Origin: Marichromatium bheemlicum
Lineage (GTDB): Bacteria > Pseudomonadota > Gammaproteobacteria > Chromatiales > Chromatiaceae
DNA length: 64,000 bases
Assembly: GCF_012276755.1 (NCBI RefSeq)
Contig: NZ_JAAXKX010000006.1
Coordinates: 62,001 to 126,000, forward strand
Direction of reading: 5' to 3'
The notes beneath the pieces are model-generated. The model ran no database searches. It was not told the DNA's origin and worked only from the letters and a program-made list of their open reading frames with translations. Position 1 is the stretch's first letter; each line of letters begins with the position of its first letter. Shown piece after piece: positions 40,441 through 50,100 of this stretch. The translations under genes and the position numbers were made by a program.

Positions 40441-40608
40441 TTATTTGATCTTGCCTTCCTTGTACATCACGTGCTGACGGGCGACGGGATCGAACTTCTT
40501 GATCTCCATCTTGCCCGGCTGGTTACGCTTGTTCTTGGTCGTGGTGTAGAAGTGACCAGTCCCTGCGCTCGAGTTGAGGCGGATCTTTTCGCGTGCTGCC
40601 TTGGCCAT
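40441..40608 (-). CDS. rpmG: 50S ribosomal protein L33
   Basis: This 55-residue protein ([16 protein letters not shown]...) is shorter than most gene-finder cutoffs but is a full-length L33 without the Cys pairs of zinc-binding forms. It lies 14 bp downstream of rpmB with a GGAG site, the usual rpmB-rpmG pair. It contains [21 protein letters not shown], typical of the family. Confidence 0.96.
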   Translation of the reverse strand: MAKAAREKIRLNSSAGTGHFYTTTKNKRNQPGKMEIKKFDPVARQHVMYKEGKIK

Positions 40609-40622
40609 GATAGGTTCTCCGG

Positions 40623-40859
40623 TTAGACGCGCTCGCCACGTGCGCGGATATCGCCGAGCACAGTGTCGATGCCCTTCTTGTCGATGATCCGCATGCCCTT
40701 AGCCGAGACACGCAAACGCACCCAGCGGTTCTCGCTCTCGATCCAGAAACGATGAACGTGCAGATTGGGGAGGAAGCGACGCTTGGTCTTGTTGTGAGCG
40801 TGCGAGACATTGTTGCCGGTAATGGGACGCTTACCGGTTACCTGGCATACCTTGGACAT
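40623..40859 (-). CDS. rpmB: 50S ribosomal protein L28
   Basis: The 78-residue protein [20 protein letters not shown]... has the usual length and sequence of L28 in gammaproteobacteria, a large-subunit protein. It is first in the two-gene operon with rpmG. Confidence 0.97.
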   Translation of the reverse strand: MSKVCQVTGKRPITGNNVSHAHNKTKRRFLPNLHVHRFWIESENRWVRLRVSAKGMRIIDKKGIDTVLGDIRARGERV

Positions 40860-40910
40860 GGCGAAGATCTCTACGAAGTCGTCGAGCGTTTGAGTACATA
40901 AAGAAGCGGA

Positions 40911-40940
40911 ATGCTAGCACGAGAATTCAATTAGATGCAA
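40911..40940 (-). promoter_or_regulatory. Probable promoter of rpmB-rpmG
   Basis: On the minus strand a TTGCAT -35 (40935-40940) and TAGCAT -10 (40911-40916) are separated by 18 bp. They lie about 50 bp before the rpmB start. Confidence 0.5.
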
Positions 40941-40945
40941 GCATT

Positions 40946-42754
40946 CTACCCCCGCTCGTCATGTCCCCGGAGCCGTTCGCCCTTGGGACCGAACCACAGC
41001 ACCCGCTGTCCCACGGCGGCCTTGAAGGGGGTGTCGGCGCTCGCCAGACGCACCCCCTCGGCGGCATCGATCAGCAGGATCAGACGCGCCCCCTCGGGCA
41101 GGCTGCGGCGCAGCGCCGCGAGATCGAAGCCCTCGCCGAGTCGGGTCACCTGGAAGGTCCAGCCACGATACCACTCGCGTTGCAGATCCTCGAACTGCAC
41201 CCCCTCGGCCAGGAAGGGTTGTCCCCGCCAACTGGCGCCGGGACGACGCTGCGCGTGCCCGGGCTCGGCCGGAAACTGATAGACCCGGCGCCGTTCGAAG
41301 GCCGGGGCGTACTGGGCACAGACCAGCGAGTCATAGGCATCATTACCACTGATCGCCAGCAGACTGCCGAAGTCGGTCAACTCCAACTCGCCCTCGGCGT
41401 GCTCGGAGAGCAGCTCACCGTAATAGACCGGTATCCCGGCCTGGCGCGCCCGACGCAGCCGGTGCCAGGAACGATCGGCGAGCCGCACTGGCACCTGCTG
41501 GGCATGCAGGGTCGCGGCCAGTGCGGTGCTCCAGGGGCTGGCGCCGCAGATCAGCAGCCCCTCGCGCGCCGCAGCACTCAACCCCAACCGTCGCGCCAAC
41601 CAGCCGAGCGAGAAGCCGTGCACCACCACGGTGACCAGGATCAACACGAACACCAGCGGCAGCAGCAGGGCACCATCGGCAAAGCCGCGCGCCACCAGCC
41701 CCGGCCCCAGCACCCCAGCGACTGCCGCGGCGACGATCCCGCGAGGCGCGACCCAACCGACCAACACCCGCTCGCGCCACTCCAACCCGGAGCCGAGGGT
41801 GGCGAGCAACACCGCCAGCGGCCTGACCACCAGCACCATGGCGATGATCAGCAGGGCGCTGCGCCAGTCGAGCGCCCCCAGGATCTCGGGATCGAGGTCG
41901 GCCGAGAGCAGCAGGAAGATGCCCGAGACCAACAACACCGCCACCGATTCCTTGAAACGACGCACCTCGCCGATGCTCGGCAGCCCCATGTTGCCGAGCA
42001 CCACCCCCATCACCGTCGCCGCCACCAGCCCGGACTCGGCGAAGACGAGGTTGGCCAGCGCAAACACCCCGAGCGCCACCCCGAGCGCCAAGGCCCCCTT
42101 GAGATACTCCGGCACCTGACCGGCGAGATAGAGCCGCCCCAGCGACCAGCCGGCCACCGCCCCGAAGGCCGCCGCACCGAGTAGCCCCAACAACAGCTCG
42201 GCGAGGGTGTGGCCAAGCTCGGGCGAACCGGGCGAGACCACCGCCTCGAACAGCACCACCGCCAGCAGCGCCCCGATCGGGTCGTTGACGATGCCCTCCC
42301 ACTTCAGCAGCGAGGCCGGGCGACGACGCAATCGCGCCTGACGCAACAGCGGCAGGATCACCGTCGGTCCGGTGACCACGGCGATGGCGGCGAACACCAA
42401 CGCCACCGGCCACGACAAACCGCCGAGCAGATACGCGGCCAGCATCCCCAGCGCGAGGCTGAGCGCGACCCCGAGGGTGGCCAGACGCCACACCCCGGCA
42501 CCGGTCTGACGCAGCTCGTGCCAGCGCAGGCTGAGCCCGCCCTCGAACAGGATCGCCGCGACCCCGAGTTCGACCAGCGCCGGGTAGGCCGGCCCCAGCG
42601 AGACGCTCGGCCGGATCAACCCGAACACCGGCCCCAGCAACAACCCGCAGCCGAGCAGCAAGACGATGGTCGGCACCCGCGCACGCCAGCCGAGCCACTG
42701 CACGGCGATGCCGAGCGCGGCGATCAGGGCAAGGGTCTCGGTTAGGCTGGACAT
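40946..42754 (-). CDS. Cation/proton antiporter, CPA1 (NhaP-like), with C-terminal nucleotide-binding-like domain
   Basis: The 602-residue protein has about twelve transmembrane segments in residues 1-385. FEGGLSLRWHEL and WEGIVNDPIGALLAVVLFE contain the Asn-Asp pair expected in electroneutral CPA1 exchangers, and a VAPRGIVAAAVAGVLG segment follows. Residues about 395-600 form a cytoplasmic domain resembling TrkA-N, but its GxGxxG is replaced by CGASPWSTALA, so nucleotide binding is doubtful. It probably exchanges Na+ or K+ for H+ in pH or osmotic control. The ATG at 42754 precedes the first helix. Confidence 0.85.
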   Translation of the reverse strand: MSSLTETLALIAALGIAVQWLGWRARVPTIVLLLGCGLLLGPVFGLIRPSVSLGPAYPALVELGVAAILFEGGLSLRWHELRQTGAGVWRLATLGVALSLALGMLAAYLLGGLSWPVALVFAAIAVVTGPTVILPLLRQARLRRRPASLLKWEGIVNDPIGALLAVVLFEAVVSPGSPELGHTLAELLLGLLGAAAFGAVAGWSLGRLYLAGQVPEYLKGALALGVALGVFALANLVFAESGLVAATVMGVVLGNMGLPSIGEVRRFKESVAVLLVSGIFLLLSADLDPEILGALDWRSALLIIAMVLVVRPLAVLLATLGSGLEWRERVLVGWVAPRGIVAAAVAGVLGPGLVARGFADGALLLPLVFVLILVTVVVHGFSLGWLARRLGLSAAAREGLLICGASPWSTALAATLHAQQVPVRLADRSWHRLRRARQAGIPVYYGELLSEHAEGELELTDFGSLLAISGNDAYDSLVCAQYAPAFERRRVYQFPAEPGHAQRRPGASWRGQPFLAEGVQFEDLQREWYRGWTFQVTRLGEGFDLAALRRSLPEGARLILLIDAAEGVRLASADTPFKAAVGQRVLWFGPKGERLRGHDERG

Positions 42755-42779
42755 GTCCGCAGCCTGAGGGTGGCAAGGC

Positions 42780-42810
42780 AAAACCCAAGCCCGGGATCAG
42801 CCCCGGGCTT
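42780..42810 (-). terminator. Terminator downstream of algR
   Basis: On the minus strand AAGCCCGGG and CCCGGGCTT (42787-42810) form a 9-bp stem with a 6-base loop, followed by GGGTTTT. It separates algR from the antiporter gene. Confidence 0.65.
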
Positions 42811-42821
42811 GTGGAGAGGGA

Positions 42822-43571
42822 TCAGGACGCGGCACGCAACCAGCGGCGGATCTGCGCCAGGTGACGTCGACTGACCGTCAGTCGCTCGGGGCGCCCGTGC
42901 AAGCGCGCCACGGTGGAACCATCGGTCTGCTTCTCCAGCCCCTCGAGTCGATTGCGCGCAACCAGCGCGTTACGATGGATACGCAGGAAGAGATCGGGGA
43001 ACTCGCGCTCGAAGGAGCGCAACGACTCGTCGACCAGCAACTGGCCATTGGCGTGATAGACGGTGACGTACTTGTGCTCGGCCTGCAGATAGACCACGTC
43101 ACGCACCGCCACCCGCACCACGCTGCCGCGATAGGGGGCGCTGATCTCGGTGCGTCGCCCGCCGTTCTCGCCCGGCCAGATCGGGCGGTTGGCCGCCTGA
43201 CGCCCCCAGGCCAGGTGCTGACTACGACGCAGCACCGCCTCCAGGCGTTCGCCCTCAACCGGCTTGTCGAGCCGTTCGAGGACCGCCGGCGGGGCCAACA
43301 ACTCGCCCCCACGGGCCGGCTCCGGGGTCATCAACACCACCCGCGGCGGCCGCTCCAGGCGAGCCAACCGCGCCGCGGTTTGCAGACCGTCCATGCCGGG
43401 GATCTGCAGATCGAGCAGCACCAGGTCGATCGGCTGGCTACGGCAGCGTTCGATCGCCTCGAGCCCGTTGCAGGCCTCTCCAGCCAGTTCGTGGTCCCCT
43501 TCGGTCTCGGCGAGCAACTGCCGCAGCCGCTCGCGTGCCGAGGTCTCATGGTCGACGACCAGGATCTTCAT
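42822..43571 (-). CDS. algR: LytTR-type response regulator of the AlgR family
   Basis: The 249-residue protein has a receiver domain (1-115) and a C-terminal LytTR DNA-binding domain (about 145-245). Phosphoacceptor Asp is in LVLLDLQIPGMDG and the conserved Lys in LDKPVEG. The acidic pocket reads ILVVDHETSA, where one of the two usual Asp residues is His, so Mg binding may be altered. The LytTR part keeps FLRIHRNALVARNRLEGLE and LTVSRRHLAQIRRWL. It lies divergently beside argH, as algR does in Pseudomonas, where AlgR controls alginate and twitching genes. The kinase (AlgZ) is not in the window. Confidence 0.87.
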   Translation of the reverse strand: MKILVVDHETSARERLRQLLAETEGDHELAGEACNGLEAIERCRSQPIDLVLLDLQIPGMDGLQTAARLARLERPPRVVLMTPEPARGGELLAPPAVLERLDKPVEGERLEAVLRRSQHLAWGRQAANRPIWPGENGGRRTEISAPYRGSVVRVAVRDVVYLQAEHKYVTVYHANGQLLVDESLRSFEREFPDLFLRIHRNALVARNRLEGLEKQTDGSTVARLHGRPERLTVSRRHLAQIRRWLRAAS

Positions 43572-43930
43572 GCTGATTCACCCCTATCCATGGATGGATT
43601 ACAGCGTCTGCCGGAGGGCCAGGGATCACCGCCCCTCCCAGAGCACGGGCATCGCACCGTGCGCATTCGCATTCCAATAGGTCTGACAAGCGGCGCTATC
43701 AACCCCATCTTGCCGACCTCGTTCCCTGTGCGCGCGGTCCCGGCCCGCCGGGCGCGCCGCCACACTGACACCTACAAGGATGTGCCGTCATCGCCACCGG
43801 CTCAAGTCGCATGTACCGGACACGCCCCCGATCCCCGCTCCGGGGTGTCCAGGGGGCGCGGTGCACACTGCCTGCAGGGCGCGGACAACGTGTAGAATCA
43901 ATGGATTCTCAACCCCCGGATTACGTGAGC
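43572..43930. other. Intergenic region between algR and argH
   Basis: These 359 bases hold no supported gene. A TAGAAT sequence at 43892-43897 could be the -10 box for argH, without a clear -35. The rest is not distinctive. Confidence 0.4.
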
Positions 43931-45325
43931 ATGCACGACACCAATCAATCCGCCAAACCCTGGGCCGGGCGCTTCAACGCCCCCACCGATGCCTTCGTCG
44001 AGGCCTTCACCGCCTCGGTCGACTTCGACCGTCGGCTCTATCGCTACGACATCCAGGGCTCGATCGCCCACGCCACCATGCTCGCCCGTCAGGGCATCCT
44101 CACCGAGGCCGAGCGCGACGCCATCGTCGACGGACTCGAGCAGGTGCGCGCCCGCATCGAGGCCGGCGAGTTCGAATGGTCGATCCCGCTCGAGGACGTC
44201 CACATGAACGTCGAGTCGGCACTCACCCAGGCGATCGGCGACGCCGGCAAGAAGCTCCACACCGGGCGCTCGCGCAACGACCAGGTGGCCACCGACGTGC
44301 GTCTGTGGCTACGCGAGGAGATCGACACCCTCGCCGGCGAGATCCGCCGCCTGCAGCAAGCGCTGCTCGACCTCGCTGAACGTGAGGCCGACGCCGTGCT
44401 GCCCGGCTTCACCCACCTGCAGGTCGCCCAGCCGATCACCTTCGGTCATCACATGATGGCCTGGTTCGAGATGCTCGATCGCGATCACGACCGACTCCTC
44501 GACTGCCGCCGTCGACTCAACGTGATGCCGCTCGGTGCCGCCGCGCTCGCCGGCACCACCTACCCCATCGATCGGGCCTATACCGCCGAGCTGCTCGACT
44601 TCGATCGCCCCGCCGAGAACTCGCTCGACGCCGTCTCCGATCGCGACTTCGCCATCGAATTCAGCGCCGACGCAGCGATCCTGATGATGCACCTGTCGCG
44701 CTTCTCCGAGGAACTGATCCTGTGGTCCTCGGCACAGTTCGGCTTCGTCGAACTCTCCGACAGCTTCTGCACCGGCTCCTCGATCATGCCGCAGAAGAAG
44801 AACCCGGACGTCCCCGAGTTGGTGCGTGGCAAGAGCGGTCGTATCTTCGGTCACCTCATCGGCCTTCTGACCCTGATGAAGGCCCAACCCCTGGCCTACA
44901 ACAAGGACAACCAGGAGGACAAGGAGCCGCTATTCGACATCGTCGACAACCTCAAGGGTTCACTGAAAGTGTATGCCGACATGATGGGGCACGTCACCTG
45001 TAACCATCAACGCATGCGCGAGGCCGCGCGCCAGGGCTTCAGCACCGCCACCGACCTCGCCGACTACCTGGTACGCAAGGGCATCCCCTTCCGCGACGCC
45101 CACGAGATCGTCGGCAAGGCCGTCGCGCTCGGCGTGCGCGAGGGTCGCGATCTCGCCGAGCTGCCGCTCGAGTCGCTGCGCCAGTTCTCCGAGGCGATCA
45201 CCGACGACGTCTACGCAGTACTCACCCTCGACGGCTCAGTCGCCGCCCGCGACCACCTCGGCGGCACCGCGCCGAACCAGGTGCGCGCCGCCATCGCCCG
45301 CGCCCGCCAGCGCCTCACCGACTGA
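43931..45325 (+). CDS. argH: Argininosuccinate lyase
   Basis: The 464-residue homotetrameric enzyme splits argininosuccinate to arginine and fumarate, the last step of arginine synthesis. The fumarase-superfamily signature [17 protein letters not shown] and the [15 protein letters not shown] region are intact. The start chosen ([15 protein letters not shown]) fits the family N-terminus; an in-frame ATG at 43901 would add ten residues. argE lies convergently downstream. The order algR/argH matches Pseudomonas. Confidence 0.95.
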   Translation: MHDTNQSAKPWAGRFNAPTDAFVEAFTASVDFDRRLYRYDIQGSIAHATMLARQGILTEAERDAIVDGLEQVRARIEAGEFEWSIPLEDVHMNVESALTQAIGDAGKKLHTGRSRNDQVATDVRLWLREEIDTLAGEIRRLQQALLDLAEREADAVLPGFTHLQVAQPITFGHHMMAWFEMLDRDHDRLLDCRRRLNVMPLGAAALAGTTYPIDRAYTAELLDFDRPAENSLDAVSDRDFAIEFSADAAILMMHLSRFSEELILWSSAQFGFVELSDSFCTGSSIMPQKKNPDVPELVRGKSGRIFGHLIGLLTLMKAQPLAYNKDNQEDKEPLFDIVDNLKGSLKVYADMMGHVTCNHQRMREAARQGFSTATDLADYLVRKGIPFRDAHEIVGKAVALGVREGRDLAELPLESLRQFSEAITDDVYAVLTLDGSVAARDHLGGTAPNQVRAAIARARQRLTD

Positions 45326-45334
45326 GCACGACCA

Positions 45335-45355
45335 CCCCGCGCCGACGGCGCGGGG
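45335..45355. terminator. Hairpin between argH and argE
   Basis: CCCCGCGCC and GGCGCGGGG form a 9-bp stem with a 3-base loop between convergent argH and argE. No T-tract follows; it may still work in either direction. Confidence 0.5.
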
Positions 45356-45389
45356 CCTCTCGCCGTGCCCCAGCGACACGGGGCCGGCC

Positions 45390-46544
45390 TCACTTCACGC
45401 AGAACTCACCGATCAACCCACGCAGCAGCGCCAGGGTCGGCGGGATGCGTTCCAGCGCGAGGAATTCATCGGGCTGATGGGCCTGGGCGATGTCGCCCGG
45501 TCCCAGCACCACCGTCTCCATCCCCAACTGATTGAGAAAAGGCGCCTCGGTGCCGAAGTTGACCGCCTCGGCCGCACGCCCAGTAAGTCGCTCGCAGGCC
45601 CGCACGATGGCCGCCTCGGCAGCGGTCTCGGCCGGTGGGATCGCCTCGAACAGGGGCTCAACCGCCCACCTCAGCCCGCGTCGGTCCGCGATCTCGGCGA
45701 CCTGTTCGCACAACGCCGCGCGCACCCGCTCGGCCGACATCCCCGGCAGCAACCGCAGATCGAGCTGCAGCTCGCACTCGCCGCAGATGCGGTTGGGGTT
45801 ATCGCCCCCATGGATGTGACCGAGATTCACCGTGGGGTACGGGATCGCGAAGGCCGGATGACGATGCCCCTGGCGCAACCCCTCACGCCAGGCGAGCACC
45901 GCACCGATCACCTCGTGCATCCCCTCGAGCGCACTGTTACCGAGCGCCGGATCGCTGGCATGGCCGCTGCGCCCGACCAGCCGCAGCGATTCGTTCATCA
46001 CCCCCTTGTGCAGACGTACCGGACGCAGCCCGGTGGGCTCACCGATCAGCGCGTGGCGACCGGGCCGGCGGCCGGCGGCGACCAGCGCTCGCGCGCCGTT
46101 CATCGCCGACTCCTCGTCGGCGGTGGCCAGCAGGATCAGGGGGGCGCGCAGCTCGGCCGCACGCAGCCCGCGGGCGGCCTCCAGTGCCAACGCGAAGAAG
46201 GCCTTCATGTCGGCGATACCGAGCCCATAGTAACGCCCGTCGACCTCGGTCAAACGCAGCGGGTCGTGGCTCCAGTGCGACTCATCGAAGGGGACGGTAT
46301 CGGTGTGGCCGGCGAGCACCAACCCGTCGTCCCCCTGCCCCAGGGTCGCCATCAGGTTGGCCTTGTCGGGATGACCGGGGATCGTCATCACCTCCACCCT
46401 GAAGCCCGCGGCCTCGGCCCACTCGGCGAGCAGCGCCACCAAGGGCCGGTTGCTCTGATCGAGGACCGGATTGACACAGCTCACCGACGGGGTCGAGATG
46501 AGCGCCGCGAGCATCTGCTCGAACCTGGGCACAACGGCGGACAT
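45390..46544 (-). CDS. argE: Acetylornithine deacetylase, M20 family
   Basis: The 384-residue dimetal hydrolase removes the acetyl group from N-acetylornithine in arginine synthesis. Metal ligands are visible in LAGHTDTVPFD, YYGLGIADMKAFFAL, TADEESAMNGARAL and NFGTEAPFLNQLG. AGGAG lies about 9 bases before the ATG at 46544. Its promoter side faces the chemosensory cluster; the CheW gene is 102 bp away on the same strand. Confidence 0.9.
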   Translation of the reverse strand: MSAVVPRFEQMLAALISTPSVSCVNPVLDQSNRPLVALLAEWAEAAGFRVEVMTIPGHPDKANLMATLGQGDDGLVLAGHTDTVPFDESHWSHDPLRLTEVDGRYYGLGIADMKAFFALALEAARGLRAAELRAPLILLATADEESAMNGARALVAAGRRPGRHALIGEPTGLRPVRLHKGVMNESLRLVGRSGHASDPALGNSALEGMHEVIGAVLAWREGLRQGHRHPAFAIPYPTVNLGHIHGGDNPNRICGECELQLDLRLLPGMSAERVRAALCEQVAEIADRRGLRWAVEPLFEAIPPAETAAEAAIVRACERLTGRAAEAVNFGTEAPFLNQLGMETVVLGPGDIAQAHQPDEFLALERIPPTLALLRGLIGEFCVK

Positions 46545-46646
46545 AGGACCAACTCCTTGGATCGCAACATGGCGCCGGCACCACCGAACCGAGACGCACG
46601 GCGGCAACGACGCCGGGATCGGTGCGGCGCGCGGGCGCGGCGCCGT

Positions 46647-47117
46647 TCAGCCCTGCCCAACCACGGCGAGCAGGGCGCGTTCGAGCGCGGCGAAGTCGGG
46701 CAGCCAGGCATGCCGCTCGCCGAGCGCGAGCGCGGTCAGGGCAAAGGGGTGTGGATCCTGCTCGGCGACCAGGTTAGCGCTAGCGGCACGCTCGAGCCGC
46801 GGCATGCCTCGGCTGTAAAGGGCGACAAAGGGTAACGCCGGGTTGCCCTCGGGCATGAAGCAGACCACCACCCGCGCATGCGCGCGTCCCCGTCCCTGCC
46901 CCGCCGGGGACGGAGTGAAGGCCACCGCAGGCACCCGCCGACCACGCCACTGCAGCTCACCGAGCAGCCACTCGGGGGCACCCGAGCGCGGCTGTACCGC
47001 ATCGGCCGAGACGATCTCGGCCACCGCACTGGCCGGGACCAACAGATCGCGCCCCCGGGTCGGCAGCAACATCACCCGGACCTCCTCCCGGTCGAGCGCG
47101 GCGTGCAGCTGGATCAT
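46647..47117 (-). CDS. chpC: CheW-domain protein (ChpC-like)
   Basis: The 156-residue protein has a CheW-like adaptor fold: LLVPASAVAEIVSADAV, PEWLLGELQWRGRRVPAV and a C-terminal DFAALERALL. It overlaps the chpA stop as ATGA and so belongs to the same operon. In Pseudomonas ChpC is a second CheW-like adaptor linking receptors to ChpA; the assignment here rests on position and fold, since the sequence is divergent. Confidence 0.75.
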   Translation of the reverse strand: MIQLHAALDREEVRVMLLPTRGRDLLVPASAVAEIVSADAVQPRSGAPEWLLGELQWRGRRVPAVAFTPSPAGQGRGRAHARVVVCFMPEGNPALPFVALYSRGMPRLERAASANLVAEQDPHPFALTALALGERHAWLPDFAALERALLAVVGQG

Positions 47118-50100
47118 GCCTCTCGCTCCGCCAGCACCGCGGCGATCTCCTCGAGCAGCCGCGACTCCTGGTAAGGCTTGCCGAGATAACGATCGACACC
47201 GAGTTCGAGGGCGTGCTTGCGATGCTTCTCCCCGGTGCGCGAGGTGATCATGATGATCGGCAGCGCGCGCAGACGCTCCGAGCGGCGGATATGGCGGGTC
47301 AACTCGAAACCATCCATCCGCGGCATCTCGATGTCGAGCAACAGCAGGTCGGGCAGGCGCGCATCGAGCAAGGTCAGCGCCTCGACCCCGTCCTTGGCGG
47401 TGATCACCTCCATCCGCTCGCGCCGCAGCAAGCGACTGGTGACCCGTCGCACCGTCAACGAATCATCAACCACCATCACACACACCGGCGCCTCGCCACG
47501 GGCCTGACCACCAGCACTCGGGCGATAGTCCCGCAGCGCCTTGGAACGCAGCAACGCCAGGGCATCGAGGATCAGCGCCACCCGGCCATCGGGGAGCACG
47601 GTACCACCGCTCAACCAGCGCACATCGGCCAGCTGCGCTCCCAGCGGCTTAACCAGGATGCGCTGACTCTCGATCAGGCTGTCGACCTGCAGCGCCACCC
47701 GTTGCTCACCGAGTCGCGCCAACAGCAACGGCAACCGCCGCCGCTCGCCGAGTTCGGGCTCCTGTCCCGGCTCGAGCACACCGCCGAGATAGACCACCTG
47801 ATAATCCTGACCGAGATGCTCGAAGGTCCGTCGACGGCCGTCCAGGATGGCCATCAGCGCCTCGCGATCGATTCGCGCCACCGCCTCGACACTACTGTGC
47901 GGCACCGCGTAGACGTTCTCGCCGACCTTGACCAGGAAGGCCTCGATCATCGCCAGGGTCAACGGCAGGCGGATGATGAAGGTCGCCCCCTGCCCCGGCC
48001 GTGAACGCAGATCGATACCGCCGTTGGCGGCCTTGATCTCGGAGGCGACGACATCGAGCCCGACGCCGCGCCCGGAGACCTGGGTGACCTCGCGACGGGT
48101 GGTGAAGCCCGGTTCGAGCACGAACTGCAGCAGCGCCTCGTCGGGGATCTCGGCCTCGGGCGAGAGCATCTCGCGCTCGATCGCCTTGGCCCGGATCGCC
48201 GCGAGGTCCAACCCCTTGCCGTCATCACTGAGGCTGATCAGGGCGTCGTTACCCTCGCGGCGTAGCGCCAGCACCAGCGTGCCGATCTCCGGCTTGCCCG
48301 CCGCGAGGCGCGCCTCGGGGGCCTCCAGACCGTGATCGACGGCGTTGCGCAGCAGGTGTTCGAGCGGCGCCACCAGACGATCGAGCACCGCGCGATCGAG
48401 CGCCACCTCGGGGCCGACCACCTCCAACCGCGCCGACTTACCCAACCCCTCGGCGGTCTGGCGCACCAGCCGATGCAGCCGCGGCACCACCTGCACGAAG
48501 GGCACCAGACGGGTGCGCAACAGACCGTGCTGGAGGTCGTCGGCGAGCCGCGCCTGCTGGGTCAACAGGTCGGCGACCTCGCGCTGATAACCGCCGAGCA
48601 GCTCCTTGACGCTGGTGAGGTCGTCGAGGGTCTCGGCCAGCCCCCCGGAGAGCTGATGCAGGTTGGAGAAGCGATCGAACTCGAGCCGGTCGAACCCCTG
48701 CTCACCGCCGCGTTCGACTGCCGACGGCTCCTCGCCGTGACCGAGCAGCTGACGTTGGGTCTCCATCTCCAGGGTGCGCAGCTGGCTACGTAACCGGGTC
48801 ACCGTCTGCTCGAGTTCGCCGAGACTGAAACCGAACTGGGCATTGCGCTGACTGAGCCGGGCACGGTAAATGCTGATCTCGCTGGCATCGTCGACGAGCT
48901 GATCGAGCAGGTCGGCACGCACCCGCACCTGAGCGGCCGCCTCCGGGGGCGGGGCAGACGCCGGGGGCGCGGAGGCGGGCACGGGCGTGGACGCAAGCGG
49001 GCGCAGCTCGGCGAGCGGGGCCGAGGCCGTGGTGGTGGCCGACTCCGCCTCGGTGTCCTCGAGCGCGGCCACCAGGGCCGACAGCCGCGGCAGCGCAGCA
49101 CCGCGCTCGAGCGCCTCGACCTGACCGGCAAGGGCATCGACGGCGCGCTGCGCCAGCTCCAGGGTGGCATCGGTGATGACGCGCGGGTCGTCGTGGACCG
49201 CCTTGAGCCGGGTCTCGAGGGCATGACTGAGATCCCCGATCACCGTCAACCCGGTGAGTCGGGCGCTGCCCTTGAGGGTATGGAGTAGACGGTTGATGCC
49301 ATCGAGCCGGTCGTGCTGCTGGGGTGCGAGCAGCCAGGCCTGGAACTCGGCATCGAGCTTGTCGAGCAGCTCGCGCGCGTCTTCCAGGAACAGGGTCGCA
49401 AGCTCGGGGTCGGGCGCCGCGACGCTATCCGCCGCGACCGCCTCGGCCACACCGCTGCTACCAGAGCGCTCTGGCTCTGGCTCTGGCAACAGGGTGGGTT
49501 CAGGGCCTGGTGCCGTCAAGGCCGTGGGGGCGGCGCCCGACGGCGCAGCGTCGTCAAGTGCGGGCGGGGGCACGGGCGCACCCGTGGTCGATGCGGTCGT
49601 CTCCGCCGCCGCGGCCGGTGTCGAGGGGGGCGGCAGATCATCACGCTCGGCTCGCGACGCCTCCGCCCCCGCCATGGCCTCTGTCGCCATCCCGGACGGT
49701 GCCGACGAGAGAGCGGCCTCCTCCCCTGGGACCGAGCCCACCGCCGCGCCTGCCTCGGGCAGTGGCGTGGAGGCGACCAGCGGATCCGGCAACGGGGTCG
49801 GGTCAGGGACGAACGCGCGGGTCTCGGCGGACGACGGGGTGATGACCGGCGGCAACGCCATCTCCACCTCTGCGGTCAGTGCCTGCAGCGTCGCCCCCGC
49901 CGGGCCGCCGCCAGGGAGTTCGGCGACCCGCGCGGCGATCTGGTCGCAGGCCCGTTCGAGCCAGCCGCGCGCCTCGGCATCGGGTGACCGGCCCTGTTCC
50001 TGGGTGAGACGGTGCTCGAGCACCCGTGTGAGCGCCGCGATGCTATCGATCCCGGCCATGCGCGCGCTGCCGGTCAGGGTGTGGAGCGCGCGCAGGAGTG

